Assembly: GCF_947172395.1 (NCBI RefSeq)
Contig: NC_069084.1
Location: 19,035,418-19,099,417, forward strand
DNA length: 64,000 bases
From: Bicyclus anynana
Taxonomy: Eukaryota > Arthropoda > Insecta > Lepidoptera > Nymphalidae
Reading direction: 5' to 3'
Part shown: positions 24,283-34,248 of the stretch, piece after piece
Layout of the letters: each line of letters begins with the position of its first letter
Position numbering within the stretch: the first letter of the stretch is position 1
Notes under the pieces: model-generated
What the model was told of the DNA's origin: nothing
The model's database searches: none
Seen by the model: the letters and a program-made list of their open reading frames with translations, nothing else
Translations under genes and position numbers: made by a program

Positions 24283-24560
24283 CTAGCGGACGCCCGCGAC
24301 TTCGTCCGCGTAAATTTCGATGTCAACTTTACTACTACTCCTACCCTACCCCTACCCTACCACTACCCCTACCCTACCCTACCCAACCCCTACATCTACC
24401 CTACCCCTACCCTACCCCTACCCTATCCTACCCGTACCTCTACCCTAGCACTACCCTACCTCTACCCCTACCCTACCACTACCGTAAACCCGGCCCTAAA
24501 CCTACCCTACCCCTACGCTTCCCTACCCGTACCCTACCCTACCCTGTAGCTTCTCTATCT
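24283..24560 (+). repeat. CCCTAC-type dispersed element
   Basis: The head 'ctagcggacgcccgcgactt' is followed by about 230 bp of degenerate CCCTAC array. The frame over it (PYPTLPLPYP) is an artefact of the repeat. Confidence 0.88.
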
Positions 24561-25805
24561 TACTCCTACCCTTAGCAAAATCGGTCCAGTCCTTCGAGAG
24601 TGGTGGTATGACCAAGAGAAATAGAGACTTCTATGCTAACAATATAAAGAGGTAAAGTTCGTGTGGTTGTACGAGGTAATCTCTGGATCTACTGGACCGA
24701 TTTGGAAAATTGTTTTACCAATAGAAAGCTACGTTATTTGCGAGTGTCATAGGCTATGTTTGATCCCCATATTCACACGGGAACGGGAACTACGTAAATG
24801 AAAGCGCCGGACGTCATATAGCGGAATTTCTGCGTCTTTTAGAAATTTTGTATTATCTCCGAAACTATTTAAGTAATTAACATACTGTAAAGGGCAAATC
24901 TTATCTCCATAATATCCTTGTGATTATTAAATAATTTATTTTAATAAGGATTAAAGTTTAGTTGTATAAATAATGACGTAAACTTAAGTATATAAAATTA
25001 ATAATTTTTAAAACACAAAAGGTACTATATTTGCTAATATACAGAAGATAGATATATGGTGTCGCGGACTTTTTTGTAGAACTTTTAAAGATACATAAAG
25101 TCTCCATACATTAATTTAAATTTTACACAATAGTTAAGGCAGCGCATGCGAATAAGTCTGTTTAAGAGGATTTTCGGTCCGACCTGTATGACAAAACTGT
25201 GATAACTCGGCTAATATATTTGATACCAATATAAAATATAGCCTATAGCACTCCCCGATAATGTAGCATTCTACTGGTGAAAGAATTTTTACTTCGGACC
25301 AGTAGTTCCGAAGATTACCCCATTTAAAAAATGTGACAAACTTACAAACTTTACCTCTTTATAATATTAGTATAGATAGAACAAGATGAGAACTTCTAAA
25401 TATCTGACTTACTTGACACTAATTTGGTTACAAGGCAAGAAGCTTTGTTTTCTTGTTCCAGAAAAGTATAGAAGTTTTGAGGAATAAGGCAGACAAAGAA
25501 AAACAATATTTGGAATTGAACTAAATAATTGTATTAATCAGTTACTCTCAATATACATTCTTCTTTTTGTTACAAACACTTTTAAGGTGGTAAGAAACAT
25601 TCATGTAGGTCAGGAAAGTTTAGAATTTTAAACAACAAATAGAAAAATACAATGAAACAGTGAAATAAATATTGACAGACTGCTGCAGAACTGTCTGACG
25701 TCAGTTGGAGGCTGGAGCCCCGGACAGCAGACGGACACTTCTATCTTGACACTCACATTCACAACACAACTCAACATAATTCATACGATCAAATCTAACA
25801 AACTA

Positions 25806-26405
25806 TTAGTCTCTATGTTTACTATAAAATTCATCTAAATATTTCTTATAGGCGGGTTGGTTCGGCCATAGATATGACGCTTGCTGGTTGAGAGGGCTGT
25901 GTGTATTGGGCTCTGCTAACAGACTCTGTATGGACAGGAGGACGGTGCGGACGTCGTAAAGGGCCGTCCACTTGTCTTTCAATATATCTAAACATATTAA
26001 TCCACACGTATCCACGTTGGGATGAAAGCACGGAGTCAAGAACTTCACCACGGGTGGCGCGTAGGGGTACGAGTTGGGGAACTCCAGCGACAACTTGTAC
26101 TTGTGGCCCGCGTACACCGTGTCCAGAGGGCCGTTGATGGTGCCTATCCATTTGAAAAGGTTTTCGCTCTCCGGAAACGCCGAGATCCCTTTGTCCGCAC
26201 ATCGCATAAGCTCCATGAGCTCTTTCTGCAATCTGCAACAGATATAACTTCTTAGAAGACGACCGAGAGGGTGGAAAACACAAGGGAGTTTTGTAAATTC
26301 TTACCGTTTGCTCACAGCGTGATTGTCTTTTAATTTTATAGTGTCCTCGTTTTGTTTAGCAGGATTCGACGACGACGCATAGTGAGGATTAATGTTCTGA
26401 GCCAT
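25806..26405 (-). CDS. vih: Ubiquitin-conjugating enzyme E2 C (vihar/UBE2C type)
   Basis: Two exons, 26405-26305 and 26232-25806 on the minus strand, join to 175 residues (human UBE2C is 179). UBE2C is the E2 that works with the anaphase-promoting complex to start ubiquitin chains on cyclin B and securin. Visible: an extended N-terminus (MAQNINPHYASSSNP) before the UBC fold, YPYAPPVVKFLTP, the HPN motif at 104-106, catalytic Cys114 in GLICLDILKDKW, and the UBE2C-typical LYDVRTVLLSIQSLLAEPN. Exon 1 adds the N-terminal extension and ends in a phase-2 donor (CG|gtaaga); the acceptor is ttgcag. The position of the active Cys matches the human enzyme exactly. Confidence 0.95.
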
Positions 26406-27692
26406 GATAATCACAGTAAATCGAAAATATGTATCACCCGTTGTCTGTTAAAACGAGACGACTTCCTGTTAATTTTAAAAAGCTCAAATTTTATTGGATC
26501 TTTCATTAGTTTGACAGCAATGCATTAATGGCGTCACAAGTCAATCAACGCAGAGGTCCAATGTCACAGACTAAAACAACATAAAAAAACATAGAGTGTA
26601 ATACGCAAGCCAATGGTGTATAGTGCCAAAGATTTTCACTAAATAAAGATGTTTCCATTCGTCATTAATCATTAACATTAAAACATCAATAAAATTAACT
26701 GTTTTTGATTAACCGAATCTACGCATTTATTTAATTTTTATTAAATTAAATAACTTTATCTTTTAACCACAAATTAAGAATAATAGGCAGATGGACCGCA
26801 CGGAATACAACGGTGTCGTAGCCGCTCCAAATACAAAATTCAAAATGTAATACATTCTCTTCAAGATTAATGGCACGAGCAAAAAAAAGGCGTTTAAATG
26901 TAGTCCAAAAAATTCAATATTTTCAAAATATAAAATGGTTGTTGTGCCTCACTCGACATAGATAGATATAGTGTATTGCGGATTTTTTGTAGATATTTAT
27001 AAGATCGAAAATTAATTAGAACATTCTATGGTTCTATTTTTTATAGTTTACAGCGTACGCAAAATAAGTAACTTTCTGGTTTATTTTTTACACCTTGTGT
27101 CCGAAAACCCCAAATATCTTACTGAACCCTATTTTTTTCCAAAATAAAGTGTTAAAGTTAAAGTGGATAATGTAGCTTTCGAATGGTGAAAGTAGTTTTT
27201 GAGCCTATTCATTACAAACAAACATACAAACAAAGTTTTCCTCTTTATAATATTAGTATAGTTTATATTAATTTACGTCATTGTTGTAAGTGTTCAATTT
27301 TGAAATACAAATTATGAAAAAAGATTGTTGCGGATGTAAAGCAGACGCGTGAGAGTGACGTTTTTATGGGTTTCAACGGTTTCATTACGCTGCCTGTGAA
27401 GACTCACTCTGTATCGTTTTTACTCTGTGTCTTTATCATTAACTTATACTTGTATTTTTAAATTATAATGACCGCGATCTTCACCGGCTTCTCATGCTTT
27501 CCGAGTTGTTTCCCAGGAATAGGGTGTATACCCTAATTTCCCAACTCCAGGCTGAGAATTTATACTAAAAACTTACACGAAATAAAAATTTAGAATATCA
27601 TAGCATAGCTCGACCAAGGATCCGAACCGAGAACCGATACCACCAAAACCACGATATAATTGTAAATGTGTAGTTTTTTGAAAAAACATAAA

Positions 27693-27745
27693 TGACACTT
27701 ATTAGATATGGAGATACTACGGTTAACCATATCTAATAAGTGTCA
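27693..27745. repeat. Perfect 19-bp inverted repeat with 15-base loop
   Basis: The arm TGACACTTATTAGATATGG pairs exactly with CCATATCTAATAAGTGTCA. Just outside, 'aacataa' and 'ttatgtt' extend the stem after a small bulge to about 27 bp. It could be a small foldback element or a microRNA-like precursor; the sequence alone does not decide. Confidence 0.85.
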
Positions 27746-28833
27746 AGTTATGTTTGTGCTCAAAAATCAATTGTAACGTAATCAGAGACGTAACAGAATA
27801 AGAGCAATGCGCACGAATATACCAACTTTCATTTTCTTTTATATTTTAGTGTGCAGCCAAGCGTAAGATTGGGGTGAATGGTATTCAGATTAGGTTCAAG
27901 TATGGATAGTCTATAAAAGTTCCACCTCTTCGAAACGCAACATCAGTTTCACCAAGGTTTTAAGTGTAAAATTATTCTAAGAAACTATTTTCTATCAATA
28001 CCTACGAAGTTATCAGAAATTATGATTGCTATTGTAAGTTATATTATCCGAAGTATATTATTTTAATTTTTTTTTTGATTAATAATTCGTTTTTTTTGTT
28101 ATTACTGAACTTCCGGTTTCAGTTATATTTGGTTGAAGTTATTTTGTTCTACAGAAGAGAATTATTTTTAACCGACTTCCAAAAAAGAGTAGGTTCTCAA
28201 TTCGCCGGAACCATCTATTTCTCTATTTTTTACGCTTATGTACGGATCTTACTATAGATGGTTTCACTAAACTCTATTGGCACTAAGCATAGTGCTTGCT
28301 ACTCAGTGTCAACACATCGTTACCGTGTTAAATATGATCTTAAAAGCCGGAAAGTGTGTTTTACATTTGCTCGTAATAGCAGTGATTGTACCTTCATTCG
28401 TTTTGATAACTATACATATATTTATGTGACCGCGGTTTCATTCGCGTTGTTATAAAATATCAAATATCATCAACCTCATCATTAACAGCCGATGGACGTC
28501 CATAGCTGGACATAGGCCTCTTGCATGGACCTCCAAACAATACGGTCTTATACCGCCAGCATTGCAAACACACAAAATTAAAGCGAAAGTATATAATTGT
28601 TACTCAATAAAGATGTAGTTTTATTGGTAAAAGAGTTTCCTAAATCGGATATATAGATTCAGATTATCCCATATAACCTCACAAACTTTACCTTTCTAAA
28701 ATAAATATTGAAAAAATTGTGACTAAAAGTACCTACCTACTATTATAAAGTAAAAGTTGGATGTTGTATAGATACGAGAAACTAAACTAAAACTAAAACA
28801 TTCAGAGTAATTATGTTTTGCTTTTTTTCAAAC

Positions 28834-29240
28834 TAGCGGACGCCCGCGACTTCGTCCGCGTGACCTTGTCGATGTAAATTTTCACTAATATTCGTTAATA
28901 TTTTTGCATGTTTTATATAAAATAGTCCACTGATCATTTTACAAAAAGATAACTTGAAACTGGAACGATTTATATTAAAAAAAAACTTCAACCACTTTTT
29001 AACCCTTTACTTGTAGGAACCCACATTTTGTTGAAAAATGTTGAATAACTTTTTAGTATTTCTCTAAAGTATTTTTTTAACAGTAACAGTTTTATTATAA
29101 GTATCATTCCCTACCTCTATCCTATTCTACTCCCACCCTACACCTACCTTGCCCCTATCCTACCCCTATCCAACCCGTACTCTAGCACTACTCTACCCCT
29201 ACTCTACCCCAACTCAAGCCCTACCCTACCCCTACCCTAA
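28834..29240 (+). repeat. CCCTAC-type dispersed element, diverged
   Basis: The head 'ctagcggacgcccgcgactt' is separated by about 230 bp of AT-rich sequence from a degenerate CCCTAC array (29100-29240). It shows that a body lies between head and array in longer copies. Confidence 0.75.
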
Positions 29241-30471
29241 GTATCCTATGCCCGTCTCCTTATTCTAAGCTACCTTCCCACCAATTTTCAACCATATCGA
29301 AACAGCCGTTCTTGAGTTGAGCGGCGACTACCTTTATACCTACCTATATCTTTTGAATGAAATGTCCGAATTTAATAATTCTAAATGTTAAATAAAGGTA
29401 TTAAAGCAATCTTGAATCTGATAAGTAGTTTATTTTGATCAAGAAATCATACCAAGGTACAAATAAAGAGCATTTCCATTATTTAAAAAAAAATAAAAGA
29501 ACACTTATTGTGTCATGACTTTGTTATAGTCTGTTTTTTAATTCCGTAGAATTCTGACATTTCTATTTCCGGTTCCATTTGTCAGTCACTTTTGAAATTG
29601 CAGTTGCCACAAACCTTTTTTCTGCTGTTTGTTTCATCAAACCAAACTAAAAATCATTTAAATTAAATTTATTACAGAATTATTTAGTACTTTAAATAAG
29701 CAAAATCTAAATAAACCACACTTTGAAGTATAATAACAATAAATTTATTTTGCTATTTTAGGAAAATATAAACGTCATAAGTGATTATAGAAAGTTTTAT
29801 TTATTAATTGGCATCATCATCAACATCATTATCATCATAGTGATCCTCAATAATAGAAGTATCGTTAACATTGTCAATTAAGTGGTCAATTTGGTGGTGG
29901 TGGTCCTCCATGACCCTTAACCTGCTAGGCCCACCTCGATTGGGTTGAACTCGCAGTGTTATAGGTTAAACGAATAACAGTGATACTCTGTAGTACTGCT
30001 AAGTTATCTATGATGAATTTATTATATATTTATGTTGATGATTTAATATCGAATTATAGTTATAGATACAGGTGGGATAAAAGTAGTTGAATTGTCAGAA
30101 TTCTACGGAATGACTAAATGGACTATAGTTAGGTATATTATGTTGTCGCGGCACTTTTTGTAGAAAATGATGTATTCTGTAAAGTTGTAGTACATTATTT
30201 TATTCTAACATCAAAAGTTTTGGCAGAGCACGCGATGTGAAGAATAATTTAGGTATTTTTTTACACCTTGGGTTATATATTTAGAAGGATCCCTATTTTT
30301 TTTTGAAAATATAATATAGCCTACAGCACTCTGGGATAGTGTAGCTTCCCAACAGTGAAAGAATTTTTCAAATGAACCGATTTGAAAAATTCTTTCACTG
30401 TAGTAGTCTCGGAGCCTATTTATTACATACAATTTCAAACAATAAAATTTTTCCTCTTTTTATTTATTACT

Positions 30472-30640
30472 AGCGGATGCCCGCGACTTTGTCCGCGTGA
30501 AACTCGATGTAAACTTTCAACTACCCCTACCCCTACCCTACCCGTACACTACCCCTACTCTACCCCTACCCTACCCTACCCCTACCCTACCCCTACCCTA
30601 CCTCTACCCTACCCCTACTCTACCACTACCCTACCCCTAC
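30472..30640 (+). repeat. CCCTAC-type dispersed element
   Basis: The head 'ctagcggatgcccgcgactt' is followed by the array to about 30640. Beyond it, 'aaaatagaaaagggctatt' and 'ggtccaggcgttgttgagtt' resemble the 3' part of the same family. Confidence 0.85.
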
Positions 30641-31308
30641 CCCGTTTTCTAATTATTATTAATATGAACTTTATACAATAACAATAAAGCTCAAATTGAC
30701 TACGTTTTGTATGGGAAAAAGAAAAGGGCTATTTTTAGGGGTTTTCCAGCAATAATTCTAATTTTTCTCGCCGTAAAAACCATCCTTGAACTTCAACGAA
30801 CATTTTAAAAAAAGATTTGGCCAAATTGGTCCAGGCGTTGTTGAGTTATGCGCTTACCAACACATTTTGCGATTCATTTTTATATAATAGATGTACATGT
30901 AGGTATGTATGTTAATATTGTGTGTATTCATAGTCTTTGGTTTACGTCATCAAAATATTAAGCTATCCACAGATTGGGGAGCCTTGAAGGACTAGTATGC
31001 AGGCTGTAAAACAAATTAAAAAAGAAAAATAGAAAACCATAGATCGTCATTTGTGCTTCATTTGTAACTTCATTTGATGGTTTGACGTTTGTTTTGTGAT
31101 TCGTGATTCGCTTATACCGTTTCCAATGTCAAACGCGTCAAATGTCAATCGATTAAAAATAGTTGACTTGGTTGACGTTTGTTTGTGGATTGTGTTTTTT
31201 ACATTACATTACAATTATTTAATTTCGTATTCGTTTGCTTATAGGTAATACCTAAAGCCAAAAGTTAAATACTGCAATATTAATACTGTTTATCTATAGA
31301 ATAATAAA

Positions 31309-32034
31309 ATGGCGCAAGTGATTTATTTTGAAAATCGTTTGCTGCTCAACATTGAATGTTTGAACGTGTCCGGATTGAAGCACAATATTTCAACACAATA
31401 TGGAATTCCTGTGAAAGATTTGTTTGCTACATTAAACGGGAAACTTGTGTGCGATGATTTTAACTTGGAGGACAGTGAAAATGTCGTTAGAGTGTGGTCA
31501 AGAATCGTCGGTGGGAAAGGGGGCTTCGGATCCATGTTACGTGCCATCGGAGCGCAGATCGAAAAAACTACGAACCGCGAGGCGTGTCGAGATCTGTCCG
31601 GGAGGCGTTTGCGCGACATAAACGAAGAAAAGAGACTCAGGAAGTGGCTGGAGGGCCAGGAAGATCGCGAACGCGAAGCTACTGAGCGTAAACAGAAAAA
31701 GTTGGAACGTTTAATTGCAGAGCCCAAAATTTCCGTGAATTTGAATCCCCAATATGAAAAAGAACGTCAGGAGTTGCCCGAGCGCGTGAGTGCTGCAGTC
31801 GACGTCGGCTGGCAGGCCGCAGGGACATCTAAAGAAGGTACTAAACGTAAGGCAGACGAGGAAACGAGCAAAGGGAAGAAAAAGGCCAAACTGTGGATAG
31901 ATGCGGAGCTGTCAGACTGTTCCTCTCTAAGCGAGGATGAGGAAGAAGACGTGAAATGCAATGCTGCACAAGCAGTGTCCACAGACAGCGGTAATGAGTC
32001 AGATAGGTGTTCCGTTAGTAGTAAAATACAGTAA
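31309..32034 (+). CDS. Sde2: SDE2 (splicing and replication-stress regulator)
   Basis: A single open frame of 241 residues. SDE2 is made as a fusion of an N-terminal ubiquitin-like domain and a C-terminal part. In fission yeast and human, cleavage at GG|KGG releases the C-terminal part, which acts in splicing and, in human cells, at PCNA during replication stress. Here the ubiquitin-like part covers residues 1-69, the GG is at 68-69 and the new N-terminus would be Lys70 of KGGFGSMLRAIGAQ. The conserved TTNREACRDLSGRRLRDINE and a charged helix (EKRLRKWLEGQEDRERE) follow, then an acidic Ser-rich tail. Human SDE2 is about 451 residues with a C-terminal SAP domain; none is seen here. The ATG is the first in frame. 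AATAAA occurs at about 32124. Confidence 0.95.
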   Translation: MAQVIYFENRLLLNIECLNVSGLKHNISTQYGIPVKDLFATLNGKLVCDDFNLEDSENVVRVWSRIVGGKGGFGSMLRAIGAQIEKTTNREACRDLSGRRLRDINEEKRLRKWLEGQEDREREATERKQKKLERLIAEPKISVNLNPQYEKERQELPERVSAAVDVGWQAAGTSKEGTKRKADEETSKGKKKAKLWIDAELSDCSSLSEDEEEDVKCNAAQAVSTDSGNESDRCSVSSKIQ

Positions 32035-33345
32035 AATAACTAAATGTTTAGTATTTAAAGTAAAATGTGAGCACAATTTTATTATTATTTTCTGCTTTTA
32101 CTGATGATCATTCAAATGTTGACAATAAAGTAAGCAGTGTGGCATCTAAGCAAAAAAAAGTTTATAGCTCAACCCAAGACTGCAGACCTCTCGTAACCAG
32201 GAGCCACACAGAACCACTAAGCACTGAATCAATGCAGCTGTATTTTGTTTGTTTCTGCAAAAAACTGATAAATGTGGGCCATTAAGTGTACAGATTTCAC
32301 TCTTTGTATTTATATGTTGTGTATTGTCAGTTTAATAAGTATGTGTGTAACAAATCATGTAATGATATCATGTTTATTAATGTCACATCTTTAACTAACC
32401 AAATGATTTTTTTGTAAAAAATGTAATTACCATTTTTTTGTAAAATTATTGATTAATGGTAAATTATTGTTTGGTAAATAATGCACATTTGAATTTCATG
32501 TAAAAAGCTATTAAAAAGATTCTAACTACATACACTTCTTACTATTTTTATTCAAAAGTTACTACTTTTACTTTGTACTTTGTTTTAAAATAAAAAAAAG
32601 TTTTTTTCATTATGTGAGCTTAAATACAAGCAAAAATAATATGTTGTATAATTGTATATTAAAAGAATATGTATGCATTATATAATGTTTGGTTTATTTC
32701 AATTAATAATGTAAGGTACAGATGAGAAAAAATGTTTGTTTTAGGAATGTGAACATGTTAAAATGCAGAGATTCTTGACAGTTTGATTTGTATGTCTGTC
32801 TGATATAAAATAATCATGTAAATAAATATGAATAAACTGACTATGTATTAGTGTGTTATTTTTTTATTTTGCCTGATTTTGGATGCTGGGTAAAATATAA
32901 AACGGTAAATATTACCTGGCATCCAAATTTATTCATACATTGAGCTTATGTATTGAATGTCTATGAATGAATGCAGTGATTTTCAGTAATTTCAGTGCAA
33001 CATCTTATGCTTCATAGACACTATGATGTTATGTTATAATGTTGCACACTATATGCGTGATATGAAGTGGCAATGGGCGGGGCACATAGTTCGAAGAGCC
33101 GATGGACATTGGGTAACCAAGGTGCTGGAATGGTGACCCCCACTCTGGATTGTGATGTTTACAAATCCATACAAAAGGCCTAAGTCCTGCAGTGGACGTC
33201 CATCGGCTGATATGATGATGATGATGATGATCATGATGAAATCCGTGAGGTGTTGGGTTCGATTTAAGCCCGCTTGGACTAGAGATGACACTTAACACAA
33301 ACGTTTTGCTTCGCATGTTAAAAAAGCCTTTATTTACAGAGAACA
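32035..33345. other. SDE2 3' region and spacer
   Basis: AT-rich, with several AATAAA hexamers (about 32124 and 32820), so the SDE2 3' UTR may be long. A LINE tail lies at 33060-33235. Confidence 0.5.
33060..33235 (+). mobile_element. Non-LTR retrotransposon 3' end fragment
   Basis: The frame reads MKWQWAGHIVRRADGHWVTK then VLEW and a stop. This is the LINE C-terminal 'WAGH' region. It is followed by 'gtggacgtccatcggctg' and a (gat)n run, the typical 3' tail of the family. Confidence 0.8.
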
Positions 33346-34248
33346 ATGTGGTGCCTGCTGTTAGTTTTCTGTTTATTCGCCTTAGTGAATGGCAGGCCAC
33401 AGGGCTACCAAGATGTCAACCACGCTTCGGAACGAAAAGGTAAGTTTTTTTTATAGAATGTTGTCAATTTACTATGTTACCAATCTCTTAGTCATGAAGA
33501 TTAGCAGGAGTAAGTACAAGAATTGTCTAAGTAAGTACAAGCCGGGATTGAACCCATGACCTCTTAATGTTGAGTCCGACCATTTAACCGTGCAGCTATT
33601 GCGGCTTTGTTGTTGCCTAAAAGCCTGAAATTTATACATAACAATTTGCGTTTAAAAAAGTTGCTATTTGTTTTTGCAAGGCGTTTGTGATAAGTGGGAA
33701 GGTATAACAATTTTTTGTAACAGCCACATTCGATTTCTTAACCGACTTAGTAGGCTAGCAATTCGACCCGTGTGTATGTATGTAATATTGTCAGAATTGC
33801 ACGGGTTTGTATATGTTAGTATAGACTAGTTTCTAATCACAAGGTTAAATACTATCATTCAGATTTAATTTTTTGAACTTATGGAACAGTGCAATTTTCT
33901 TAATCGGTTATGTGTTATGTTATAAATGAAAATGTGTTATAAAAAAGTGTACAAACAAAGCCGTACAAATACGCTGACTATACGCTACTTTTCTTGAATT
34001 GTATTGAAAATTACTGCGCTTCGTGTCGTGCGTACTGACTCGTATTCGTTTTTGGAATGGCTGCATCCCTGCCGTGTTTCCTACGCTCTATTTGCCTATT
34101 ATTCTTTAATCTGTGGTTTAAGTATTAAATATTCTGTCTTCCAGACGAGGCGGGTCGGGTGCAGATCAAGGTGTACCGCGGCCCCACGCAGCACGACGGC
34201 ACGGCGCCCTGGGGCTTCTTTGTCAAGCAGCCCGCCGACGAAAAGTGA
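33346..34248 (+). CDS. Small secreted peptide, 65 residues, two exons
   Basis: Exon 1 33346-33439 ends in a consensus donor (AAAAG|GTAAGT). Exon 2 34145-34248 follows tcttccag and ends in TGA; together they give 65 codons plus stop. Residues 1-16 (MWCLLLVFCLFALVNG) are a clear signal peptide. The mature part of about 49 residues has no Cys and contains VQIKVYRGPT and APWGFFVKQP. The sequence before the ATG (tttacagagaaca) looks like a splice acceptor, so a non-coding first exon is likely. AATAAA at 34619. I do not recognise the family; a short hormone-like, immune or cuticle-related role is possible but unsupported. GC-rich exon 2 contrasts with its AT-rich surroundings, supporting real coding sequence. 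Confidence 0.75.
33440..34144. other. Intron of the small secreted peptide gene
   Basis: It contains a reverse tRNA-like SINE head (about 33540-33610, 'gggattgaacccatgacctc') and a degenerate 'aaccgactta' repeat at 33739. Nothing coding was seen. Confidence 0.5.

Larger units (their letters stand above)
21530..25805. other. Intergenic region between syntaxin-16 and UBE2C (convergent)
   Basis: No gene was recognised. It contains a SINE (about 22115-22400), a CCCTAC element (24283-24560), and pieces of the dispersed 'ctgaaccgatttgaaaa' / 'ggaagctacact' repeat at 23985-24070 and 24660-24800. The rest is AT-rich with no coding signal. Confidence 0.5.
26406..31308. other. Intergenic region between UBE2C and SDE2 (divergent)
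   Basis: The promoters of both genes lie at its ends without an obvious TATA. In between are a reverse SINE fragment (about 27475-27660), a hairpin (27693-27745), an 'aaccgacttc' copy (28170-28230), a 'gccgatggacgtccat' repeat tail (about 28485-28530), CCCTAC elements (28834-29240 and 30472-30640) and 'gaaccgatttgaaaaattc' repeats (about 30340-30400). No gene was recognised. Confidence 0.5.

Noticed and set aside
24253..24549. Open frame encoding a Pro/Tyr-rich repeat (PYPTLPLPYP)
   Set aside because: It is the translation of the CCCTAC array; the same composition appears at 30382-30681 and no gene context exists.
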